Shown: in pieces, positions 28,232-40,200 of the stretch
Layout of the letters: every line of letters begins with the position of its first letter
Position numbering within the stretch: the stretch's first letter is position 1
The notes under the pieces: model-generated
Database searches by the model: none
What the model saw: only the letters and a program-made list of their open reading frames with translations
Told to the model about the DNA's origin: nothing
NCBI RefSeq assembly: GCF_038443385.1
Contig: NZ_CP151726.1
Span: 2,418,001-2,482,000, forward strand
DNA: 64,000 bases
From: Stieleria varia
GTDB lineage: Bacteria; Planctomycetota; Planctomycetia; Pirellulales; Pirellulaceae
Reading direction: 5' to 3'
Position numbers and translations under genes: made by a program

Positions 28232-28290
28232 GATGCAATATCTGTGGTGGGTTAAGCGAGCGAATCCACAAAGGGACTGGTGAGTTCAGA

Positions 28291-31200
28291 CTAAAAAGCC
28301 AGTTCTTCCATCAAAAGGCTAATTGCCGAATCGACCGCTGACTCTGGATCTGTTGATTCGGAATTATCCGCGAGCGGCAAATCTTCCGAGCTGCGTGAGG
28401 GATTTTGGGCTTGGCCGGCCCCGGAAACCCGGAGGCTCTGTTCGGCTGCCAGAATCTCGGCCACTGGCAGGACCTCAGCATAAGCGTCATCCTGCTGCGA
28501 AGACATCGCCGCATCGATCAACGCCGACGAATTTCCAGATTGAGTTTGCGTAGGGCTGCCGACCGATTCTGACTCCAATGGGTCGTTCTGCGATCGACGA
28601 TCCGCCGCGATCTGGTTGATCACGACCAACGCATCCAAGGCTGAAACGCGATGGTCGCGATTTGCATCCCGACGCCATTCGTCGTACTGACCTGGATTCT
28701 TTTCGCCCAAATAGTTGACGATGTTCAACGCGTCGAGCGCGGAGACTCGTCCGTCGCCGTTGACATCTGTTGGTGAGGAGAGTGTCGTCACCGACGAGAT
28801 CAGCTCACCTTCGGGATCACTGCCGACGTTCAACTGATTCGACGCTCCGCCGCCAAGGTTGACTTCTTTGAGGAAGTTTTCAACGAAAGTCGAGAAGTCC
28901 AGCAGGTCCACACCGCCGTCGTTGTTCAAATCCAAATACGCCGGGCTCACCGGATCTTCTTGCAAGAACCAGTAGACAAAGCTTGAGAAGTCCAGCAGGT
29001 CGACGCCACCGTCACCATTCCAGTCGGCACGCAAGGAGTACAAACGGTTCTGTGCGTCGGGGGTGATCATTTGGACCAGTCCGCCGGCGGCTGCTGGTCT
29101 GAGTTCCAACTGGTAGACCCCATCCACAATTTCGCCGACGCCCAATTTGATTGTCAACTGTGCGCCATCAGGGCTGAGTTCCAAGTTGGCTTGGGTCAGG
29201 GGAACGACGGTCGAGTTTCCGTCGCTTGGATTGACACCCAAATTCGTCAGAATCACATCCGCCGGAGAGATGTTTGCCAGCGGTTTGTTGAAGTGAACCA
29301 CCAGTTCCCGAAGGCTACTTCGCTGGGTCGACCAAGTTGTCGGTGTTTCTGCCGATCCTGCAAGCGGTGGCGGATCAGCCGCACCGTTGGGACCGTTTGG
29401 CGAAACTTGAAAGAGCACCAGTAGGCTGCCCGTTTCGATGATGAACGGGCCGGTTTGCCCGACCGCAATCGACGTCGTCAACGTGCCGCCCTCGCCGAGA
29501 TCCAAATCGACCTCGTTTCCTGGAATGCCAATGGTTCCGAGCGTGGCAGTCAGTGTGATGTTGTTGCCAACAATATCGGTCCGCGGCAGCCCCTCGATGG
29601 CTTCCGCATCGACGGAGTCTCGTGCATACGCATTGACGACATCGGACGCGTCCAAGATCGATACATCGGCCAACAGATCGACGCTCCCTTTGATCGAAAG
29701 GACATGTCGAACACCCAGATTACCAGCGGTTTCAGCGACGAAGATGTCCCCGTCAGCAAATGCGGAGAATTGGCCTTCCCCGATGACGTCGACATCGAAA
29801 CGATTTCCTGGCAATCCAATTGCTGCACCGGCATCCAAAACGATTTCAGCCGCTCTCACATTTGTTTCGTCGCCTGGGAAAGCGTCCACGATAGAACCGT
29901 CCGCAGTCAGAATCGCAGCTCCCTGTCTCGCAAAGACCTGATTGATTTGCAAATCGCCTGCCGTTTGTGATGCATTGGTTTCATCAATCACGACATCCCC
30001 TGCGGCTCGCGCGATCACGTAGCCACCCGAAGCGGTGTCGATTCTGATCGGTTGATCGATCGTTCCGAGCGACCCTGACGATGCTTCCATGACCACTCGC
30101 TGTCCGGTGATGACCTCACTGTTGCCCCCACTCGCATTGGTGATGGAGCCCGCTACCTTGATCTGAACGCGTTCGTCGCTGGCGGCCTGCACACGCCCGA
30201 TCGCAAGGTCTGATTCGGAACCCAGGAAAATGTGCCGTGGCGAAGTAGCGAAGATCGGACCGTCACTCTTGACGTCTATGTCCTCACGTCGCAGCACACG
30301 AATGTAAGCTGCTTGGTCTTGCTGCGCCGGATTCGTGATCACGGGGGCGATGGTGATGTTTCGGGCAGCATCCGTCTGCAGGGTGCGACCTCCCGTGTCC
30401 AAAGTCATTGCAGCACCGTTGAGGGCGCTGATTTGATAGAACGTTCCGCTGTCCGTGGTGTCGCGGGTGCTGGTTTCCAGCGAGATCGACTGCCCGACGG
30501 AGAATCCGAGAGCGGCCCATGTTCCGGCGTTTCCACCACCAAGAGCCTCCAGCGTGATGGTGTTGCCACCGCCAATGGAGGCAATCACTTCTGACGGCTC
30601 TTGCGTTGCATAAATGATGTCGCCGGGTTCGGCGGCTGCAATCGCCGCAAGTTCGTCCAAGTCCAGCACGGCTGGATTCCCCGCATCGTCGGTGAGTCGA
30701 ATGCTGAATCCGTTTTGATACCTGCCGATCCCTCCGGCGGCATTGATTCGGATTTCACTGCCGACAAGATTTGGTTCTTCGATGACAAACTCCGTGTCGG
30801 TCACATTCAAGAAGTGAACTCCTCGCAGATTGAGCAGCTCCTCCGTTGTCCAGACTTTGTTCGAAGCGTCGATTTCTGCTTCTTCCGCAGCAGTCAACGT
30901 GTAGTCAAAGTCTGGGTTGTACGCGTCTCCCACAGCTCCCCATGTGGCGTGAAGAGCATGGTACTCCTGCGTCCGACCGTCTTCCAACTCCGTCATCTTG
31001 GTCGCGACGAACTGATCCAACTCCGCACCGGTGAGTGACTGCTCGGTTCCCTGCTGCGTGAACAGTGGCGTATAGAAGTCTCGTTCTGCATCCAATAGCG
31101 TCACCCGGAAAGCAGGGTCGTAGACGGACGGGTCTGCCTGACGACTACGGAATTTCCAGTAGGCGTCGTAAAGCTGGTTTTGCGTTTCCTTGATCGCCGC

Positions 31201-34200
31201 AACACGCTCGGTCCGCTTCAGGTCCGCTCCAAGATCTGCCGTCAATTGCAAATCACTCCAGACAGCCGACGTGATTTCGGCGATGGAGCGTTCATCTGTG
31301 ATGTCGATCAGATTGCCGTCAACAATTGCCGCGCTGCCGATGAGCAAGATGTCGACAACACCTCCCGCGATGATTTGATCCACGATCAAAGTGCTGAAGG
31401 GGTTGAGGTAAATGTCACCAGTGGCATGAGCCGACAGTTGGTGAGTAGGATCCTTCACCGCATTGAAGTACCCCGCATCGGCCGCAATACGCCCATCCAG
31501 AGAACCAATGTCTCCAGCGTCCGCAATCAAATCAATCGAATTGCCGTCCACCCCGATAAATCCTGGCCCTCCACCGGGTTGAATGCCACGTTCGGCTCGC
31601 AGTACGACGTCACCGTCTGCAACAGGTGATTGAGAGCCATTTGCGATCACTCGATTAAGCAAGAAATCACCACGAGTTTCAAAAACTCCGATATGGCCTT
31701 GCCGAGTATTGAGCGTGATTCCAGCATTTAATTCTATCTTTTGGAATCGGCCAGTCGTGTAGTCGGTTGTCACCAGATTCAGCGTTCGCGGCGTGGTATC
31801 AACGTACTCGTACACTGCGCCGGGAACTCCACCGGCCGTATGATCGGCCGCCACGCGAACTCGGTGTCCCTCGAAGAGTTGCACATTCTGTCCGGTTGCT
31901 GATTGAGTCGAGATGAAATCAAAGTCGATCTCGCCATTGACATCGGTCCCAAGCAGTTGTGTGGGCGTGCCGATCGATCCACCGGTCGCTGTTTCCGTTG
32001 CGATGTCGATGATACGACCGCCCACGACACCGCGGGATTCTCCGAAAACTGATTTGTCGGAACGGATCGTCGTTGTTCCGGAAGGATTCTCGATCTCATC
32101 CGTGATGTAGACATTGCCTTTGGACTGGATTTCAATCCGTCCTTCGTCATAGCCACTGAATTCAATCGAGATGGGGCGGTCGGCTTCGATGCTGTGGTTG
32201 TGAAGCGTTCGCTCGCCATTTTCGGTAATCGTCGTGGCGTAGTACGTTGTCGTGCCAATCCAATTGGTTTCGTTGTAGTTACAGCAAGTCCTCGTGTTCG
32301 AACTGATATTTTCAGTGCTTGTTGAGTAGCTGTAGCGTTCGCCGTTGGAGGGATCGACAAAGAAATAGACACCCGACTCGGTAATTCGCGGCACACCGAT
32401 CGGCTCGACGGTGCGGCTAATCTCATCTTCCGGATCGGGAGCAACGAAATCGATTCCCAACCAAGACGAGCTGCCATATTTGACGGTGGTTCGCTCCAGG
32501 TTTTCTTCGGCAATGGTCCAACCATAGCGGAGGCCGTTTTGAGGAAGGTGGTTGACTTGAAAGTTGGGAGACAACCGGTCGTTGAACTGCGGCGTGTTGC
32601 GATAGACGTAATCGCCTTGGCGCCGATAGGTTGAGACCACCGGATTGGCAGCCGATCCGCCATTGATGTCTTTGATGATCAGCGTTCCTTCGCCGCGTCG
32701 CGAAACATCCAATCGTTTGATCTCGATGTCGTAATCCTTGGGGTTGTTGATCGAGATTTTCGAGTAACCGCTCAATACACGGATGGCACCATTTTGTGTG
32801 TTCGAGATTCGTCCCGTGATATCGACATATCCACCGGTGGATTCGACTTCCTCAACCACGATGCGTTCGGCACTGAAGTCCCAGCGGACGCGGAAGTCTT
32901 CGTTGGTATTGGACTCCAGGAGTCGTTGCCCCGAGGCACCAAACTCGTTCCTGATCTGCTCGATTTCGGCTGCCATCGCGTCCGTGATAGTCAGGGCGTA
33001 ATCCTTCTTACCGCTCTGAATGACACCGTTGAGATTAACGAAGGCGGCGGAAAGGAAAATGCGAGCACCGGCGAGGTTGAAATCCGCCGGAGCGGGTTGA
33101 GCAAGATGGCTGGTGATCGCCGTGTTCAGCACGGGGGTGCTGGTTCCAAATGTCGAATTTATCTGCGCCGTTCCACGTGGTAGCTCATGCGGACCTGCAC
33201 CGTCGTTGGTTTGAAAAGAGAGCGGTACTCCCACGACATTAAACGTATAGGAAAAATCGAAATCGGTCCATGTCGGATACGCTTGCCCGCCCAATTCATA
33301 AACGCTGCCGACGCCGGGCAGGTTGATGGTGACCGAACCAGAGTTCCCCGCCTGGATGACTTGCTCTTTGGCTTCGACACGTGAGGTGATCGTGATTGAA
33401 CCGGCACCAGACGGCAAGTTTTTCAGGGTGACCTTTCCACTGGAGTTGTCGATGGCGCCAATCACGTTGATGGTCGGCCACGCGAATCGGAATTGTCCGT
33501 TCTGAGTGATCTGGGAACTGGTCACGTCCGCACGATTGTCCACCAGGATGAAGGGATCTTGAGCGGCTACATCCGAAATCAATTGACCGTTGAGGAATGT
33601 GCCTCCCGTTTGATCTGGGATAGTGATTCCCTCCAAACGCAAGAATGCTTGCGAATTATTAATGATTTCAACACTCGCATCGCTGGGCGAGTTCATGGTC
33701 CCATCGCCGTCAATCCGTTCTGCTCGAATGGAAATGGATCCTGCCTGCGCAATGATCGGATCGATCGACAACACCAAAGCGGTACGACGCACGACCTCTT
33801 GCGCGCCGGTCGTTGATCCATTGGGTACTTCCAGAAATCCTTGCTTGTTCAGTTCAGCCCGCAGGCGACTGACCTCGGATTCATAGAAGCTCTTCAGTTG
33901 CGGATTTCCGCTGTACTGAATCAATTGCCGCTGGGCTTCCTCAAGGGCAATGTCGAGTGACGTCTTGGCTACCTCGATCCGTTTGTCGTAGGTGATGTCA
34001 CCAGTGGACTGAGCCGACTCGTTAACGACAAAGGCGTTAGGATTGTTGGGCTGGCTGGGGTCCGTCTGTGTGATACTGTTGATGATCAGTTTTTGATTCC
34101 GAGCAATCCCGGTTTCGACAAGACCAGCGACATTCACAACCCCGCTGGATTGACTATTAGCGGTGCCGGCAAACTGCTCCACGCCCCCGGCTCCGGTCAG

Positions 34201-37200
34201 CGCGTTGATCCCGTTGGTGATTCCTGAGACCCAGTTGACCGCTTTGGCTTGAGCCAAAACGTTGTTGTCACCGAATCGATCGGTATGCAGCAGAATATCT
34301 CCGGCGCTACGTACGGACGACCCTGCCATGACGTCGATCAAATTGGTTTGGATGAAAGTCGCAGTGGCGTCCATCAAGTCGATTGGGATGGCACTTCCCG
34401 CAAAGGTGTCGACACGTGATTTGATGTCGTACTCGTCCTCGTTGAAATCCGTACCAGTACCGGCGGAGAGTTTGATGTCGCGTGTCGCTTCGAGTTTTGC
34501 GCCTGGGCGAACGATAACACTCTTGGTCGGGCGAATGTCAATGGTGGAGATTCCTTCCCCGATGGTTGCGGCACCAAACGTTTCCGAGTTCGCTTGGATA
34601 TCGATCTTGCCGCCACCGCGTGCCCAGGCGGCCAGCTCTCCCTTGACTTTGATGTCGATGTTGTCGCCAAAGATCACACGGGAATCATCCAGTATGGTTC
34701 GGATCGTGTTGTCGTTGATACCACCCGCGGCGAGTCCACCGCTGCGAAGTGTGATTTCATCTTTCGCGGTGATCTCACTGACCGCGTTGAGAACCATTCG
34801 GTCCCCGGCAATTCGTCCGATATTCATCGTCGCGCCGTCACCTACTTCGACCGTGGTGCGAAGCGTCAACTCGGTGTCGTTGTCGACCCCCACGCCCGCG
34901 ACGAGCCCACCAGCGGTCGCATCGACGCTTCCGTTCTCGCCCGGTGCCCGCTTGACGACTTGATTGAGTGCTTCACCACCCATCGCCTGGGCGGTGATGT
35001 TTGCTCCAGCACCTATGTATGAGATCACCGTGGAATCGATCTTGTTGTCCAAATCGCCACCACCACCAGAAATCACTCCGCCGCTGGTGGCTGTCAGGAC
35101 AGCATCATATCGAGTGCGATGCTGAGCGTTGACACGCATGAGGCCAGAAACATTGATGGTTGCCCCATCACCGATTTCTGCTTTCGACAGGCTCGTTGTG
35201 TTTGTGCTCGGAATCGCCACCGCGCCACTGATTCCACCAGCAGCGCCTGCTGCTGTTTCCGCAATGTTTTGGTCGTCGCCAAACGTTTTCACATTGAGAG
35301 TCCGTGCCGTTATGCGAGCGTTGTCACCAATCCTCGCAATCTTTTCGGTGTTGGACGTAGTGGTCGCTTGGGTCACCCCTGCAGCAATCAACCCTAGTGC
35401 CCAACTGCTGGACTCGGCGGTTTGTTCTGTGTAATTCAACGCGATCACATCGACAAAGCTGGTGACATCCACGACAGAATCGGCTGCGATATCCGCATAC
35501 ACCTTGATGTTGTTGGTCGCACTGGTCACGGTCGCATCCGTACCGATCAACAAGCCGCCAGCAGAGCCTTGAGCGAAAGCCAGCGATGGAGGCGCGACGC
35601 TTGGATCGGCGTTTGGATCGACGTCTGGATCAAACGGCAGGTAGAAGCCCATGGGAGGCGAGGCTTCGGCGTATACCTCCAGGCTACTGGCGGAAAATGT
35701 CTTCCCTTTGCTGTCCAGTTTCGCCGTGACGGTCCCGTCCAATGTGATGGTGGCGGTGGACACTCCGACGGCTGCGCCCGTACTGGCTGTCAGCCCGGCT
35801 GCCTTTGCCTTCGCATGGGGCGCCACATCGGTGATGATCCCGACGTAACCTGACGCTGTCACGTTGCTGCCAGATACCAGTGAGTTGGCATTGGATGTTA
35901 CCGTGCTGGTGGCAACGGACCCTGCGGCCGCCAAGCCGACAAGTCCAATGGACACGGCGATCGCAGATGTCTTGACAAGCGTTGTACCGCTGTGAGTCGC
36001 CAAGATCTCCATGTCACCGGTGGTAACCGTACTGTCCAGAACCCGGGCATCTGATGTAGAAGTGATGTCACCGATTGATTCCGCACCTCCACCCGACAGG
36101 GCAAATCCGATACCGATGCTGACAGAGGCCGCCGCAGCAAAGGCATCGGATGTCAACCTCGCCATCTCGCCCGACTCAAGATCAATCCGATCGCTACTGG
36201 TCACATTGGAACGCGCGATGTAGGCATCGATATCATTGTTGATCAAGTTTTCCGACAAAGCGACGGACACGGACACGGCCCCGGAAAACAAACCAGCGGC
36301 GCCGCTCAGCGTGGCCGCTCCGACCAACGAATTGATCGTGGCGTCATTGCAAGCGTGAACATGGATGTAACCGCCCGTGATCCCACTCCCCGTGGAGTCT
36401 TCGATATACGCCCGAATTTGATTCTGAATGGAATTGCTGACCGATGCTCCCGCCCCCGCGACTGCCGCTCCAACAGTTCCCAGTCCCGCTGCCACAGCCC
36501 CTGCTACCACCGTTGCATCAACGAAATCGGTTACCCGAGATTCTACGTTGATACTTCCTAGAACTTGAACGGAACTGTTGTCGATGTATGCGATGATTTG
36601 GGACGAACGATCACCGACACCGGGACCGCCTTCGTCCGTAGGTGTCCCAATCGTGTTCGTCGCGAGGGAAACACCGATTGCCGCTCCAACCCCTGCCGTG
36701 CTGCCACCTCCCACCGCTGCGCTGGCTGCAACGATGATCGCGTTGACCTGTGAAAAACTGAATGCCTGAACGTTCGCACTGCCGCCAGTAATCGTACTGC
36801 CTTCGATGAAAGCAAGCGTTTTGTTGGATAGTTGGTTGTCCGCCGTGGCGCCCGCACCACTGACCGCGACCCCGATCGTCCCCGCGACACCGGCAGACAG
36901 CGCCGCCGCGATCGATGACGCTGTGATGTTCGCGCCCTCATTGCTGGTCAACGAAAGGCCCGAGTTTGCCGCAACAACCGCGTTGGTGATGGACGTTTCG
37001 ACGTGGTTGTTGATTTGGTTGGTGGCAAGCGAGATTCCGATCGCGAGCGACACGCCGACCGAGCCGGACGCCACCAAGGCGACAGACACAGCCGCCGTAT
37101 CTGTCTTGATGGTCGAATTGTCACTTGATGTCATCGTCACGTCGGGAACGTTGATCCCCGCGCCACCACTGCCGCTGATCGTCGAGTTGACATGTTTGCT

Positions 37201-40200
37201 GATCAAGTTGCGTGACTCCGCTCCTGAGCCGGCAGCACCCAAACCGGGACCACCACCCGCAGCAATCGCCGCCGACCCGACCAGCACAACGGAGTTGATC
37301 GTTTGCCCAGCCTGCGAATTGATGTTGAGCCGATTCGACGTGATGCTCGAATTGGTCAAGGTCGCTAGTGCATCAGACGACTGGTGGTTTTCATCGATGT
37401 CATAGCCGATGAAGTTATTCGCGATCGCCGCACCAATCGCCGCCGCCCCGGCCGCTGATGCCGATGCGGCACCGCCGAGGAACAAACCATAGACCCCGGC
37501 ATCGATCGTGGACATCGAATCGGCACTGATCTTCACATCGCTGGTAGCAGTGACCGTCGAATCGGTAATCGATGCGTTGGCGTCCGTAAGAATCACATTG
37601 GATGCCACCGAACCACCGCCCGACAGGCTCAGGCCGGCACTTGCAGAGCCCGTCGCACTTAAGCTGGCTGCGACGGACAACGCATTAATGGTGGAACTGT
37701 CTTTTGTCTCCACCTTCACACTTCCAATATCAGCGTTGACCGTGGTGTTGGTGATCGCCGCACTGATTTGATTGGAGATCTCATTACGGGCGATCGATAC
37801 CCCCACTGCGATCGCAGCACCTTGTGAACCAGAGATCGACGCTGCCACCGATGCGCCGATGGACTGGCTATTGATCAGCGACGTATCGTTTGCGATCACG
37901 TTGATATCGCCGCCGGTTGACTTCACGGTGCCGCTACCTGTGATCAAGGCTGAGACCGTGTTGTTGATTTCGTTGTGTGTGCCCGCGCCAGCTGCGGCTA
38001 AAGAAGCACTCAACCCTCGCCCACCCGCAACGGCGAGGGTCGCCGCGACCGTCAGGGCATCGATCTTCGCAGTATCCGCACTGGCATCTACGGTCACGTT
38101 CCCCGCCGCATTGACCGGCGAATTCTGAATCTTTGCGGTGGTGGTGTTCTCGATGTCGTTGAACGCCAATCCGACACCGATTCCACCCGACAACGTCGTG
38201 CCACCCGAGACCGCGGCGCTGATGGCAAACCCGCCGGCGTCAGCGTTGATCTCTGTGCTATCGATCGCTTGCACCAGCAGATCGCCACTGGAAATCATGA
38301 CGTTGCCGTCGACGATGTCGGCCGTCACGGAATTGGTGACCGAGTTCAATGATAGAGCACCTCCGATGGCCAATGACCCTGTGGTGCTGCTTGTTCCTGC
38401 TCGTCCCGATACAGCACCGGCAATGGTGAGCGAGTCGATGTCGGTATCCGTCTTGGCTTTGACCGAGACATTTCCGCCCGCCACCACATCGACGTTTTCC
38501 AGCAATGCAGACACGTTACTGGTGATGTCGTTGATTCCTATGCTGGCCCCGAAAGAAATCGCAGCTCCCGCGCTACTGCTGGAGGCAGCGGTGATCGCGA
38601 AGCCGCCGCCATCGGCCATGATGATGGAACGATCCATTGCCGAAACGTCGATCGCTCCGGTGGAGGTCACATCACTGTCTTTGACGAAGGCTGCCGCACC
38701 GATTTGGATATCATTGATCGCGACGGCTCCCGCTCCGGCCAAATCCAGCTTGGATCCACCGCCGGTGCTGCTGGTCTGGAGAGCGAACGAGGCACCGATG
38801 ACGACGGATTGAATGTCCTGTGCCGAATCGGTCGAGACGTTCAGCGTTCCCACGCTCAGCTTGTATTGGTCGACGTACGCTTGAACGTTGGAGGTAACGT
38901 CGTTGTACGCCACGGGAACGGTCAGTGCGATCGCGCCCACCTTATTGGAATTGACCTTCGCCTTGGCCGCCCCGTCTTCCGCCGATGGTGTGTCCGCATC
39001 GGTTTTGAATCCCTGTGCCGCTCCCGACATCACAAAAGCAAAGATGTCGCCTGCGGAAGTCGCCGAGACAGTGACCGCGCCGGGAACATTGATGCCGGTC
39101 GCGGCCGGCGCGGCAAGGTCCGCCGTCGTGTCAGCGCGTCCGATGTACGCGCTGACCGTTTGGTCGATCAGGTTGACCCCGACCGAAGCGCCGATGCCGG
39201 CTTGCTCGCCTTTGAGGAAAGCCCCCGCGATGCTGATGCGATCCAGCACGTCCTTGGCCGTGACCGACAAGGTTCCCGCGTCGATCGTCACGCCGGTCCC
39301 GATGCTAGCCCGCGTGTCGCTCTCAAAATCAGCGGCCGAGATCGAAGCGGAGAATCCAAAGTCGGTGGACCCGGTGCCGGTCTGGACAACCGAGACATTA
39401 AAGAAATCACTGTCGGCATTCACCGTCACCCCGGCGGCATCGGCATGGACTTGCGCTCCCTGGCCGATTTGAGCAACAACGGTGTTGTCGGCCAAAGCGA
39501 GCAACATCGCTCCACCGGCCGCATTCTTTCCTGAGACGCCCAGTGGATTGACCAGCTCGGTAAAGAAATCCTTGACCTGTTTGGGATCAAAGGTTTCTCC
39601 GTCTGGTGTCTGGTTGTTTTGATAGGATTCCAGGAAACCGGGCGCGCTGAGGTTGATCGCCGATTGCTGTCCCACGTCGATCAGGATGGCATTGAGCTTT
39701 GCATCCACCAGCACGGACTGCTCATTGGAATTCAGCGTCGCATCTTGATTGATCTTGGCGTTGTCACCGACGCTTGCCAAAACATTGTTGGTGTAATCCG
39801 TGACGACAGCGCTCATCGCCAAAACGAACTTGTCTTCGGCACTTCCCGCCAGGGTCCTGGTTTGTGAAGTGAACAGCCCAGAGAGTCCGAGCAAGCCATC
39901 GTTGAGGGAGTCAAAGCCGCTGAGTCCATTTTCCTGCAAAGTCGTCAGCGGGTTGATCGCGGCACCGACGGAATCCGCTTTCATGGGATAGTCGACATCA
40001 GCCGTGATGGCAGTAGCACGGAATGCGTCGAGTTGGGCACCATTCTGGATAACGGCTTGGGCGTCGTTGTCATAGATCCCGACCCCCACAGCGACACTGA
40101 TTTCAATGTCGTTGCCGGTGGAGTCATCGGTGCCCTTGCGTGTGGCTTCGGATGTCGCCGTCATTCCGACTTCCTGGGTGATGTGCCCATTGACGGTGAT